DNA from: a virus
Strand: one strand, 5' to 3'
DNA: 46,807 nt
IMG/VR virus record: IMGVR_UViG_3300032180_000014
Location: 1-46,807 of that record
In this document: positions 32,970 to 41,070 of the stretch, piece after piece
Layout: each line of letters starts with the position of its first letter
How positions within the stretch are numbered: the first letter of the stretch is position 1
Notes under the pieces: model-generated
What the model was told of the DNA's origin: nothing
The model's database searches: none
Seen by the model: only the letters and a program-made list of their open reading frames with translations
Program-made: the position numbers and the translations under genes

Positions 32970-34760
32970 ATGCCCTTTAATCTCGGAAGCTTCGCCCCTC
33001 TTGAGGGACTGCTGCAGTCTGATAAGCTGCTCCAGCAGCGGCAATATAACGAAATCCTGAAGCAGCAAGCGCAACAGCAATTACAGAAGCAGCAACAAGA
33101 TCAGGCGGCGCTTTCGTTTACCGGCCGGGTGTTACCGCAGATCCCGCAGATGGATCCTCAGATGGGAATACCGCAGCAGGGGATAGGCGGACAGCCGGTA
33201 CCACCGCCGCAGCAGGGGGCTGGGGTTATGGGACAACCCTACGGACAGAACCAGGCTGGTTTAACCCCAGGCGATCCAGGTGCGGTCAAGGCGTCATGGT
33301 TTGGCAATGCGCCGGGTTGGCGTGATCCCAGCGACAGCGGATTGCAGGCAGGTGGGCAGCCGGTCAGTGCCGGACCCGGCATTGCTCTCCCCAATCGCGG
33401 TACGCTCGGCCAGCAATTTGATGTGACTGCTCCGAGTGGCAAGACAATGACCTTGCCGCAAACTGACATTGGCCCTGCGGCTCGTACCGGGCGAGGAGTA
33501 GATATCAATGCACCGGCGGCCGAGGCCTTTGGCTATACGCCGCAGAATTTTCCGACCGACAGCCAGTTTGTCGTGCGGGCGCACCGCCAGCTGGATGTTC
33601 AGCTTGATCAGAGCGGCGGCAAGATGATCCAGGCCGGCGTCCCGGGGCCGGTGGTGCAGGATACAACCAAGACCGCGATGAATGTCGGTCGTGAATTTAA
33701 TCCGCTGGAGTGGGGTCGGCTGACGCAAAAGCAGATCATCGACACGATCGAGAGGGTCGGGCCGAACGAGCCTGATGCGGTCAAGGCTCTGACGTTTATG
33801 CAGCTTAATAAGCTCATGGCGCCTGAGGAGAAGATGGCGGCACAGATATGGGCAAAGCAAAATCAGCAGGATCTACAGCTCACTCTTGAGAAGATGCGTG
33901 AGGGAAGCCGCGAAAGCCTCGAGCAGACGAGGGAGCAATTCCGACGTGAAAATCCACCGCTGACGCCCTTCCAGACAGATAAAGGGCCGATGTCATTTAA
34001 TCCACGCTCAAATACGATGCAGCCGATATTAGGACAGGGTGGGCAACCGTTTGAGGGCAAGCTTACCAAGCCAGGCTCCGAGCCCCGCAATGCGCCTGCT
34101 ATAGCGCTGCGGACGTTTATGGAAGAATTTCAGGCTGAAAACGGCCGTCCCCCCTCGAGCGCCGAGGTGAGAAATTTCCAAGCGGCTCAAACCGAGGCCG
34201 TATCGGAGGCACGAACAGTAGGCACCGCATCGGCTAATATGGAGAGGGCATCAAACGCGGCCGCGGCTCTGATACCGTTGGTAAGAGAGACATCCGCCAA
34301 AATCTCCCGGACAGATTATCCCGACGTCAACTCTTTGATCCTTGCGTACGAGACCAAAACCGGCGGTACGGATGTCGTCCAATACGGAGAAATGGTAAAC
34401 AGCTTGCGCTATCTCTACGCCAGGGCTCTGGCCCCAAGTGGGCAGGGCCCACGGGTTGCGGATATCAATCATTTTGACGAGATTTTCAACAAAGCGTGGA
34501 GCAAGGGGCAAGTTGGTGCGGCTCTTGATCAGATAGAGAGAGCCATCAAGATCGAGAAGGGTGCCACGGAAAAGACAAAAGACGAGATCCTCGGCCGGAC
34601 GCCTAAGGCTGCGCCTTCAGCGCCGGCGGCTAGTGCCGGAACTGCTTTACCGGGAGCAAAGGACATAAAACCGGGCTATATAGAGAACGGTTACAGATTT
34701 GAGGGTGGAGATCCCCTCAACCGCGAGAGTTGGGTTCCCGCTACAACGCCGCCTCAGTAA
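32970..34760 (+). CDS. internal virion/ejection-like protein with RlpA-like double-psi beta-barrel
   Basis: 596 residues from ATG 32970 (GTG 32958 adds four). The N-terminus is Gln-rich coiled coil. From 33288 the sequence KASWFGNAPGW, GIALPNRGTLGQQFDV, MTLPQTDIGPAARTGRGVDI, APAAEAFGY follows the motif order of RlpA/DPBB domains (ASWYG, then TLG, DRGP, GR-IDLS-AAA-LG), with the Asp of DxGP kept. RlpA proteins cleave peptidoglycan glycan strands. The C-terminal 400 residues are helical. A virion lysin acting during DNA entry is inferred. The stop overlaps the next ATG. Confidence 0.66.
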   Translation: MPFNLGSFAPLEGLLQSDKLLQQRQYNEILKQQAQQQLQKQQQDQAALSFTGRVLPQIPQMDPQMGIPQQGIGGQPVPPPQQGAGVMGQPYGQNQAGLTPGDPGAVKASWFGNAPGWRDPSDSGLQAGGQPVSAGPGIALPNRGTLGQQFDVTAPSGKTMTLPQTDIGPAARTGRGVDINAPAAEAFGYTPQNFPTDSQFVVRAHRQLDVQLDQSGGKMIQAGVPGPVVQDTTKTAMNVGREFNPLEWGRLTQKQIIDTIERVGPNEPDAVKALTFMQLNKLMAPEEKMAAQIWAKQNQQDLQLTLEKMREGSRESLEQTREQFRRENPPLTPFQTDKGPMSFNPRSNTMQPILGQGGQPFEGKLTKPGSEPRNAPAIALRTFMEEFQAENGRPPSSAEVRNFQAAQTEAVSEARTVGTASANMERASNAAAALIPLVRETSAKISRTDYPDVNSLILAYETKTGGTDVVQYGEMVNSLRYLYARALAPSGQGPRVADINHFDEIFNKAWSKGQVGAALDQIERAIKIEKGATEKTKDEILGRTPKAAPSAPAASAGTALPGAKDIKPGYIENGYRFEGGDPLNRESWVPATTPPQ

Positions 34761-36454
34761 TGCCTGATACCGACCCACCCTGGCTTCGCCTTCAGCAGCA
34801 GCCCGACCAAACGCCACGGGGCAACCCGTGGGACAGGCTGAAGTCGAGTGTCACCGAAAAACCCGCTGAAAAGCCAACCTCGATCTGGGAGTCTTTGAAG
34901 CAAGGTGTGGTGCGGGGCGGGCGGGATGTGCTTGAGAGCGGTGCCGCCATCGGCGCTCGGATGGAGGCCGCCGGGTCTGAAGTTGGGCCATTCAACACGA
35001 CACCTGACAAGAGTATGCCAGGCCGGGTTGATGCTGCAGCGCAACAAAGCGAGCAGGCTTATCAGGGGAGCCCTGCGGTTAGGCAACATCCACTGGCATC
35101 AGGTCTTGCCAGGGCCGGCGGTAACATCGCCGCTGCCGCACCCCTTGCGGCCGTCCCCGGAGCGTCGGGCGCGGGCATGGGGATGGGAGGGAGGGCTTTG
35201 CTTGGAGCGGGGATGGGGGCCGCTACAGGTGGCGGGCCGGGAGCTGTAGCAGGGGGGCTCACGGGAGGCCTTGGGGCTATGGTAGGCCCCCCGGTCGCGC
35301 AGGCATTCCAGAAAATTGCTACCGAGATACCGCAACTTGCTCAAATGGCAACAGGGGTTCTGGGGCGCACACCAGAAGCGTTTCAGAAGTCCTTCTCCAA
35401 CTGGGTGCTTGATCCGATCAAGGAGACCGTCGGACCCAAAATCAAGGTCGGCTCGGATCTGGTCAATTATGTCGGCGACAAGATCGGCGATGTCTATAGG
35501 TCGCTTCTACCAAAGGTGACGTTCCGTGCAGCCGAGGTCGATCCAACCACTCAGAAGTCATTTCAGTCCGGATTGACCGACCTTGCTGCCAAGGTGCCGA
35601 CTGCACACGAGAAGGATTTCCAGAGGCTGTTGCAGCAGGAGATCGTCAGCAAGCTTGATGCGGGCGGCAACATGTCCGGAGAAGCATATCAGAAAGCGCT
35701 ATCCTCGATCGGCCGTGACGCCCGGCGATACTCGGGTCCCAGGGCTAACGCCGACCAGGAGAAATACGGTGAGGTCCTGTACGACCTCCAGGCTGAGATG
35801 CGCGAGACGCTGGCGGCGCACAATCCCCAGCAATCTGAGGCCCTGCGGGCGGCTGACACGGCATGGGCCCGCTATGTTCGGCTTGAGGAAGCGGCCGGGC
35901 GGCGCATCGACTCAAATAGCCAGTTCATGCCCAACGATGTCCTGCATGCGGCTCGTAAGGGCTACAGCAACCGGATCTTTGCGCACGGCGAGCAGATCGG
36001 GCAGAAATTTGGCAACGCCGGGAACGATCTGCTAGCTGGGCGTCCGCCAAATTGGACAAGCTACGTGGCGGACGCTGCCGGAGCAGCCGCCGGCGGCGGT
36101 ATTGGTCATGCGGTGGGTGGCGCCATGGGTGCGGGAGTTGGTGCCGCTGCGGGGGGTGCCCTTGGTCACACTCTTGGCCGTAAGGGGGTAGAGGCTTTTA
36201 GAAACCGCACGACTGGCCAGGTGGCTCGCAAGACGGGAGAGATGATCAGTAGGATCGGGGCACCGGCCGCCGGTACCGGCGGGGGTGCGGCGGACCGTGT
36301 GCGCCAGCGGCTCAAAGCATCGCAGAAGGTCGGCGAGCTCTCGAGCCAGCGCTACCAGGCTAATCGCCGTGGCGATATCGCGGAAGTCGAGTCGTTAGGA
36401 CAGAAGCTGGCTGAGGCTCACCGGGAGTACCGAGAGTTGGGCGGATCAGCTTAG
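34760..36454 (+). CDS. internal virion/ejection-like protein with glycine zippers
   Basis: A 564-residue protein. ATG 34760 in a TAATG overlap is preferred over TTG 34730. Two Gly/Ala zipper segments that could insert in membranes are seen: around 35185-35290 (ALLGAGMGAATGGGPGAVAG) and 36075-36185 (GGIGHAVGGAMGAGVGAAAG). Between them is a helical domain (NADQEKYGEVLYDLQAEMRE, YVRLEEAAGRRIDSNSQF). As last gene of the late unit, with membrane-active segments, it fits an ejection protein forming a channel. Confidence 0.62.
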   Translation: MPDTDPPWLRLQQQPDQTPRGNPWDRLKSSVTEKPAEKPTSIWESLKQGVVRGGRDVLESGAAIGARMEAAGSEVGPFNTTPDKSMPGRVDAAAQQSEQAYQGSPAVRQHPLASGLARAGGNIAAAAPLAAVPGASGAGMGMGGRALLGAGMGAATGGGPGAVAGGLTGGLGAMVGPPVAQAFQKIATEIPQLAQMATGVLGRTPEAFQKSFSNWVLDPIKETVGPKIKVGSDLVNYVGDKIGDVYRSLLPKVTFRAAEVDPTTQKSFQSGLTDLAAKVPTAHEKDFQRLLQQEIVSKLDAGGNMSGEAYQKALSSIGRDARRYSGPRANADQEKYGEVLYDLQAEMRETLAAHNPQQSEALRAADTAWARYVRLEEAAGRRIDSNSQFMPNDVLHAARKGYSNRIFAHGEQIGQKFGNAGNDLLAGRPPNWTSYVADAAGAAAGGGIGHAVGGAMGAGVGAAAGGALGHTLGRKGVEAFRNRTTGQVARKTGEMISRIGAPAAGTGGGAADRVRQRLKASQKVGELSSQRYQANRRGDIAEVESLGQKLAEAHREYRELGGSA

Positions 36455-36717
36455 CAAAAAGGGTTGCGCCAAGGTCGGGCCCTATAAAGTCTTCCCCACC
36501 TTATGCGGTTCTGGGTATAGGAAATTGACCAGTTCATTCTTTCGGCTATTTCTTTCGTCGAGATCCCGACGTCTCTCTCATCAGCCAGTGAGATCAGCAG
36601 GAGTGTCTTCCGCTGGCGCTGGCTTGCCCAATCTTGTCCGGGAGGGCGAGGAGGTGGGGGAGCATTGTGACCGCACAGAATTTTAAACCATACCTGTTCG
36701 TCATATCGGGTCAGCAT
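36451..36717 (-). CDS. helix-turn-helix protein
   Basis: An 88-residue protein from ATG 36717, convergent with the late operon and overlapping its last gene by four bases. The C-terminal half, LLLISLADERDVGISTKEIA, then ERMNWSISYTQNRIRWGRLY, has the helix-turn-helix spacing of homeodomain-like or winged regulators (STKEIAERMNWS). The N-terminal part (QVWFKILCGHNAPPPPRPPG) is less ordered. Probably a small DNA-binding phage regulator. Confidence 0.6.
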   Translation of the reverse strand: MLTRYDEQVWFKILCGHNAPPPPRPPGQDWASQRQRKTLLLISLADERDVGISTKEIAERMNWSISYTQNRIRWGRLYRARPWRNPFC

Positions 36718-36723
36718 CTCAGC

Positions 36724-37083
36724 CTAGCGTCCGTTGTAAATATGGTATCCGCCAAACCCATCAGGCACCACGGTGGTTGTCGGGCGGTTGGGCGCAAAGA
36801 CATGGTATCCGCCCAAGCCGTCCGGGATGACGGTTTCGATCCTCGGCGGAGGCTGCTGACCGTAGGGCTGGTATGGCTGGTAGGCGAGCCCACCGAGCGG
36901 CGCAAGCTGACCTATGCCGCCGCCAGCGTGGGCCGGTAAGACGAAGATCACCAAAGCCATAGCAAACAAAGCCAAGGATGCTAATCGCATCCACGCGGCA
37001 TGTCTTAGCATATGGTCGATCTTCGGATCAGATCCGTACCTGTACCCGAACCCGGGGCTCTTGTAGAAGAGGGGTTCTTTCAT
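36724..37083 (-). CDS. exported/membrane protein with PDG(L/F)GGYH repeats
   Basis: 119 residues from ATG 37083, supported by AGGAG seven bases upstream. Later starts (ATG 37011 or 36990) would give a cleaner signal peptide (MRLASLALFAMALVIFVLPA, HAGGG). The mature part has a Tyr/Pro/Gln segment (YQPYQPYGQQPPP) and two repeats, VIPDGLGGYHVFAPN and VVPDGFGGYHIYNGR. If 37083 is right, the start codon overlaps that of the opposite-strand gene at 37082 by two bases. No family is recognised. Confidence 0.6.
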   Translation of the reverse strand: MKEPLFYKSPGFGYRYGSDPKIDHMLRHAAWMRLASLALFAMALVIFVLPAHAGGGIGQLAPLGGLAYQPYQPYGQQPPPRIETVIPDGLGGYHVFAPNRPTTTVVPDGFGGYHIYNGR

Positions 37084-38392
37084 GCGTGTTCTCCTAATCT
37101 GCGACGCTGGCGACGGTCTCCTCGACCTGGCTCTGCGTGCGACTGCATCAGGACATGATGTCCGGGTCTTCATCCGCAAATATGACAAATTGACGCGGCC
37201 GATCGGCAAGGGACTGATCGATCTAATCCCCGATTGGCGTGGTGCGATGGACTGGGCCGATCTCGTGATCCTCGAGGGCAACGGCGTCTACCTCGCCGAC
37301 ATGGCCGTCTGGCAACGTCGGGGCGTCAAGATCATCGGCGGCACACCCGAAAGTGCTGCTTGGGAGCTCGACCGAAAGAAGGGGATGGAAGTCTTTCGGA
37401 AAGCAGGCATACCCGTCCCCGAGTTCCGGGAGTTTACCGACTACGAGGAAGCGATCCGGTACGTCGAGAAGCGAGGCGAGGTGTTCTATTCCAAGCCGTG
37501 CTCGGACACTGCCGACAAGTCGCTGAGCGCCAAAACGGGCATACCGGAAGACCCATCCTGGATGCTGCGCAAGTGGAAGAAAAAGCATGGCCGGCCTCCT
37601 TGTCCTTTTCTACTTCAAGAAGGGATCGACGGTATCGAGTTCGCGGTCGGGGCCTGGGTCGGGCCAGCTGGGTTCGCTGACGGATGGGAGGAGAATTTCG
37701 AGCACAAGCGGTTTTGTGCTGGTGACATAGGTCCGAACACCGGCGAGATGGGTACTGTACTCCGTTACACCCGTAATTCTAAACTCGCTCGCCTGGTTCT
37801 CAGTCCCCTTGAAGCGCTCTTGGATGAGCTTGGCTATGTCGGCAACGTCGATGTCAACTGTATGATAGATAGTCATGGTTCAGCCTGGCCGTTGGAGTTC
37901 ACGATGCGGCTGGGGTGGCCCGCGTTCAACATTGAGACGGATCTTTTCGCCTGCGACCCGATAGATTTTCTGTATGCAGTAGCGGCGGGTGAGCCAACTC
38001 GAGGAGCGCATCACTTAGATCAAGTAGCAGTTGGCGTGGTGTTAGCACTTCCTCCTTATCCGTCCCCTCCAAGAGATTACGCAGAGATCGTCGGAGTCCC
38101 TCTGTATAACGCCGGCGAGGGCTGGCATCCATGCGAACTGATGGGGGATCAGGAGGCAGATTATTCATCGGCTGGACACTATCTCGGGGTAGCGACAGGA
38201 ACCGGTGAAACCGTGCGGCAGGCGATGCGGGGGGCGTACAAGACGTTGCGCAGGATCAGCATGCCAGCGAGCCCCTTTTATCGCAACGATATCGGTAACG
38301 GATTACGCAAGCAATTGCCCCAGCTGCAAGAGCACGGTTACGCATCGAGGATGGAATTCCAGCATGTCGGCGGACCCCAGCCCGGAGAGTAG
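37082..38392 (+). CDS. PurD-like ATP-grasp ligase (phosphoribosylamine-glycine ligase-like)
   Basis: A 436-residue protein from ATG 37082 with AGAGGGG upstream. The Rossmann-like N-terminus is MRVLLICDAGDGLLDLALRA. The ATP-grasp region has KKGMEVFRKAGIPVPEFREF, FYSKPCSDTADKSLS, LLQEGIDGIEFAVGAWVG, then EHKRFCAGDIGPNTGEMGTV, close to the GD-GPNTGGMG signature of PurD, and VNCMIDSHGSAWPLEFTMRL, where PurD has LEFNARFG. The canonical GGREHA motif is missing, so the substrate may differ. It is the only plus-strand gene in this part, with no purine genes near. It may join an amino acid to a nucleotide-like amine; this is inference. Confidence 0.78.
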   Translation: MRVLLICDAGDGLLDLALRATASGHDVRVFIRKYDKLTRPIGKGLIDLIPDWRGAMDWADLVILEGNGVYLADMAVWQRRGVKIIGGTPESAAWELDRKKGMEVFRKAGIPVPEFREFTDYEEAIRYVEKRGEVFYSKPCSDTADKSLSAKTGIPEDPSWMLRKWKKKHGRPPCPFLLQEGIDGIEFAVGAWVGPAGFADGWEENFEHKRFCAGDIGPNTGEMGTVLRYTRNSKLARLVLSPLEALLDELGYVGNVDVNCMIDSHGSAWPLEFTMRLGWPAFNIETDLFACDPIDFLYAVAAGEPTRGAHHLDQVAVGVVLALPPYPSPPRDYAEIVGVPLYNAGEGWHPCELMGDQEADYSSAGHYLGVATGTGETVRQAMRGAYKTLRRISMPASPFYRNDIGNGLRKQLPQLQEHGYASRMEFQHVGGPQPGE

Positions 38393-38414
38393 CCGGGGTC
38401 CGCGACACTCCGCA

Positions 38415-38441
38415 GCGTCGCCCAGAAAGGGGAAGCGACGC
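38415..38441. terminator. hairpin between convergent genes
   Basis: GCGTCGC (38415-38421) pairs with GCGACGC (38435-38441), 7 bp, in the 65-bp gap between the convergent PurD-like gene and the minus-strand gene ending at 38458. No clear T-run follows on either strand, so terminator function is tentative. Confidence 0.4.
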
Positions 38442-38457
38442 GCAGCCCCCAACCCTG

Positions 38458-38715
38458 TTACTCCCTCGACGTGATGGCGACCTCAGCCACCCACATGTTC
38501 GGAGGGTCGGTCTCATACTTGATCTCGCATACCCGATAGCGTTCGGTGTCGCTACCGTTCTGCAGGATCAGAAAATCACCTGCTTCGACCCATCGTCCAA
38601 AGCCGATTAGTCTCGCTTTCTGGCTGCCGATGGCCTCTGGTGGGTGAAAAAGATAGTCGTGACCCCAGTACCGATGGGTGTAATCGTGAGTCCGGGCCTC
38701 TCGCATCTCACTCAT
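38458..38715 (-). CDS. hypothetical small soluble protein
   Basis: An 85-residue protein from ATG 38715, overlapping the preceding gene by eight bases. It has a beta-barrel-like RWVEAGDFLILQNGSDTERY and RVCEIKYETDPPNMWVAEVA. The N-terminus is Tyr/His-rich (HDYTHRYWGHDYLFHPP). It is last in the recombination operon. No family is recognised. Confidence 0.62.
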   Translation of the reverse strand: MSEMREARTHDYTHRYWGHDYLFHPPEAIGSQKARLIGFGRWVEAGDFLILQNGSDTERYRVCEIKYETDPPNMWVAEVAITSRE

Positions 38716-38884
38716 CCTTGGCTGGCGGCTGAACGAGACCCGCCTGCTCGCGGGCAAACTCGGCATTCACCAGAGCCTGCATGATCAGCAGGATCTCCTG
38801 CTTACGTCTGGTAGAAATACCGCGCTCTCCCCAACGATCAATGAGCCCACATGCGGTTGCTGCGTTTTCACGATGGTCGCTCAT
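38708..38884 (-). CDS. hypothetical 58-residue protein
   Basis: From ATG 38884, overlapping the SSAP gene stop by four bases, to TGA 38708, overlapping the next start. It is mostly helical: ENAATACGLIDRWGERGIST, RRKQEILLIMQALVNAEFAR. Both overlaps support it as a real gene. The function is unknown. Confidence 0.62.
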   Translation of the reverse strand: MSDHRENAATACGLIDRWGERGISTRRKQEILLIMQALVNAEFAREQAGLVQPPAKDE

Positions 38885-39783
38885 AGCCCGCCCTCCTGAG
38901 CTGCGACCACAAAGTCAGGTGTAGTTGCGTCCTCCGGCTGGAGCGGGGGGTCCACAGGCGCCGGAGGACGCTCCGGCTCGGGCGCCGGATACTGTTCGTT
39001 ATAACGCGGGTCGATGTGGCTTTCAGCTTGAGCGGTTGCGATCTTGTGGTCAGCCTGCTCGGCATACTGCTTCAGGATCGCCGGGCACCCAAGCTGGGGG
39101 TCGGCGCGAAGCTTCTTACAGATAGCCATCCGCTCACGGTTGCCCGGCAAGCCTGCCCAGAAGCTCCTGAGAGCACGCGTGCCCTTATCCGAGGCATCAT
39201 AGGCCTGATTGACCAGAAGGTCGCCAGCGGGCCTCCGCGGGGCTTCCAGGGCACGTTCGACATCGCCGGCGAACTCAGCCCTGACGTCACGCACATATTT
39301 GGAGTCGTCGAAGAGCCCCATGTGGATATCCGCGGCCATCCCGATCTGCTTCATCGCATTACCCAAGGCATCGGTGTAAGCCGACTTGAAGGCCTCGTCG
39401 CTGGTGCGCAGCCCGCCGGCGCCGCGAGTGACCACCTTGTCACCGCCAACACCATAGACAGAGCACCGATACGGGGAAGGGGTTGCGGATGGCTCGGAGT
39501 ACCAGATCGACACCGTGCAAAAGACCATGATCTCACCGTTGCCCTCAATCGGCACAAGCTGAAACTCCGGCTTGTCCATCCCCCACCCGACCCCGCATGG
39601 GCCAAAATGCTCGGTCATACGTCGGCCGCTCTCGATCGGCTTGATCGCCGTACCTTTGAACCCGCCAGACCGGGTAAACGGCTTGGTGTGCTCCGGGTTG
39701 GTCGTGCCAAGCGCCGACCAATGCCGCAAATTCTCTGCGGCCCGTGCGCCTTCAATAGCCGATTTCGACGTCGTCTTGGTCAT
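38881..39783 (-). CDS. single-strand annealing protein (Rad52/ERF superfamily)
   Basis: A 300-residue protein from ATG 39783 with GGAGAG upstream. The core GFKGTAIKPIESGRRMTEHF, CGVGWGMDKPEFQLVP, IMVFCTVSIWYSE, YGVGGDKVV, DEAFKSAYTDALGNAMKQIG and ADIHMGLFDDSKYV matches from memory the phage Rad52/ERF-type annealing proteins. The last 50 residues are Pro/Glu-rich and flexible. It follows the exonuclease gene with a 32-base overlap, forming a Red-like exonuclease/annealase pair for recombination and perhaps concatemer formation. Confidence 0.82.
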   Translation of the reverse strand: MTKTTSKSAIEGARAAENLRHWSALGTTNPEHTKPFTRSGGFKGTAIKPIESGRRMTEHFGPCGVGWGMDKPEFQLVPIEGNGEIMVFCTVSIWYSEPSATPSPYRCSVYGVGGDKVVTRGAGGLRTSDEAFKSAYTDALGNAMKQIGMAADIHMGLFDDSKYVRDVRAEFAGDVERALEAPRRPAGDLLVNQAYDASDKGTRALRSFWAGLPGNRERMAICKKLRADPQLGCPAILKQYAEQADHKIATAQAESHIDPRYNEQYPAPEPERPPAPVDPPLQPEDATTPDFVVAAQEGGL

Positions 39784-40666
39784 CAAACTCTCCGGAACTC
39801 TCTTTTAAACGCAACAGGTTCTTGGCGAAAGCAGGCAGCGGCACACTTGTTATTCTACTACCCTGCCTGCTATACCCTGGCCACAAATCGGCCTCCCAGG
39901 CTCGCCTGAACTCGTGCAGGGCTTTCTTGATCAGAGTGCGGCCCCACGCGAGACTTTCTTCTTCGACGCTATAGACCTCGACCAGATGTGGCGGGGTCTT
40001 GGCGACGACAACAAACAAGTAATCCGCCGCATCACGAACGCCGAGCTTGACGGCGTTGCCTTGTTCGCTCCATCCGTCAGTATACCACGCTGCACGGACA
40101 TGATGCCCGTCGCGATGCATGGCTCGCTCAAATGCTGCAGGCGAGGCGGTGGTCGATGTCTTCAAGTCGATGATGGAGTCCGTGGTGATCCGGTCGGCTC
40201 GTGCCTTGCCCACTATCGGCTTCTCCGTGGGCTCGAATGCTGATGGGCCACCAAGCTCCCAAGTATAGGTAACCTCGTTCACGCCCTCTCCAAATAGCAG
40301 CTCCGCCGCCTCGCTCTCGCACAGAGCCTTGTGCATCGCCATAACCAATTCCCAATCCTGGGGGCGCAGTGGCGTTTTCCCAGCCTCGTAAGCTTCATCG
40401 CGAAGCTTCTTGGCTATATCGCTGCTGTAGGAGCGATGACCGATCAGGACCGTGCGCTTGGCAAATTCTTCCGCTTCCAGCACCAGCAGGTGGGTCGCTG
40501 TGCCGATGTCAAACTCGGTCAATTTCTTTGATGGAGGCCGCTTGGGGTTGTACGGGCTCTCATACCACGCCTGTCGCCCGCACTCGCTGATCCAGGTCCA
40601 GATCATGCCGGCACTCACCGCTTCTCGAGCATGATAGATGGCCGCACTCTCTCCGTGAATTATCAT
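39752..40666 (-). CDS. PD-(D/E)XK exonuclease (phage recombination type)
   Basis: A 304-residue protein. ATG 40666, in an ATGA overlap with the upstream gene, is preferred over a longer frame. Motifs in order: GIWT-like AGMIWTWISECGRQAWYESP, FDIGTATHLLVLE (GTAxH), IVGKARADRI with the metal-binding Asp, and SIIDLKTSTT (DLK of the PD-(D/E)XK core), then YTDGW. This is the layout of phage exonucleases of the YqaJ/DUF3799 kind. It should make the 3' tails used by the downstream annealing protein. Confidence 0.85.
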   Translation of the reverse strand: MIIHGESAAIYHAREAVSAGMIWTWISECGRQAWYESPYNPKRPPSKKLTEFDIGTATHLLVLEAEEFAKRTVLIGHRSYSSDIAKKLRDEAYEAGKTPLRPQDWELVMAMHKALCESEAAELLFGEGVNEVTYTWELGGPSAFEPTEKPIVGKARADRITTDSIIDLKTSTTASPAAFERAMHRDGHHVRAAWYTDGWSEQGNAVKLGVRDAADYLFVVVAKTPPHLVEVYSVEEESLAWGRTLIKKALHEFRRAWEADLWPGYSRQGSRITSVPLPAFAKNLLRLKESSGEFDDQDDVEIGY

Positions 40667-40845
40667 GGCATCCTCTCCCACCCGGGCCGGTTGAAGCTGT
40701 AGTTGAACGCGTAGCCCTCGGGCACTTTGGCGTAGATACGCCAGCATGGTTCGTGACCGGCGACTTGCCGCGGTGTCACATAAGCCCAGACATGCTCGAC
40801 GTACCAGGCCTTGTAGGGCTCCGGCAGGGGAATGAAGTCAGTCAT
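40663..40845 (-). CDS. hypothetical 60-residue protein
   Basis: From ATG 40845, overlapping the preceding microprotein stop (TCATGAC) and the exonuclease ATG. It is aromatic-rich and basic: FIPLPEPYKAWYVEHVWAYV, then WRIYAKVPEGYAFNYSFNRP. No membrane segment is seen. It sits between a membrane microprotein and the exonuclease in the same operon. The function is unknown. Confidence 0.62.
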   Translation of the reverse strand: MTDFIPLPEPYKAWYVEHVWAYVTPRQVAGHEPCWRIYAKVPEGYAFNYSFNRPGWERMP

Positions 40846-40940
40846 GACTTTTTGCTCCTGACCTCCAGGAGGCGGACAATGCGAGCCAAAGCCAACAGGC
40901 ATCCTGCCACGAGTACGCTCATCATTTCGATTTCATTCAT
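40842..40940 (-). CDS. 32-residue single-span membrane microprotein
   Basis: From ATG 40940 with ACGGAGAGAACG just upstream, the same start-signal sequence used by two other microproteins at 44773 and 44915. It encodes MNEIEMMSVLVAGCLLALAR, then IVRLLEVRSKKS: one hydrophobic span and a basic tail. The stop overlaps the next ATG. It is the first gene after the tandem operator region and so heads the recombination operon. Confidence 0.62.
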   Translation of the reverse strand: MNEIEMMSVLVAGCLLALARIVRLLEVRSKKS

Positions 40941-40972
40941 CGTTCTCTCCGTCTTTACGGAGGTAAAGCTAC

Positions 40973-40989
40973 GCTCACATTCTGTCGCG
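40973..40989. promoter_or_regulatory. secondary operator-like site (ACGCTCACAnnnTGTCGCGCT family), copy 1
   Basis: GCTCACA-TTC-TGTCGCG lies next to operator copy 4. The surrounding 21 bases (40971-40991) match 44939-44959 except for the three central bases. On the minus strand a weak pair TTGAGC / TAGCTT with 17-base spacing spans this site and could be the promoter of the recombination operon. Confidence 0.5.
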
Positions 40990-40994
40990 CTCAA

Positions 40995-41011
40995 TGCGGC
41001 AGGGTGTCGCA
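40995..41011. promoter_or_regulatory. 17-bp dyad operator, copy 4
   Basis: TGCGGCA-GGG-TGTCGCA, a full match to the consensus, upstream of the minus-strand unit beginning at 40940. The secondary site lies about 22 bp away, so two protein dimers could bind side by side. Confidence 0.6.
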
Positions 41012-41070
41012 GGTGTATCAGCCGAAGAACGTGCTAAATGATAAACGCAGGCCGTGGCTGCCCCTACCCT

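Noticed and set aside
38868-39909. Plus-strand frames opposite the annealing-protein gene
   Set aside because: They mirror a strongly recognised Rad52/ERF-type gene and have no start signal.
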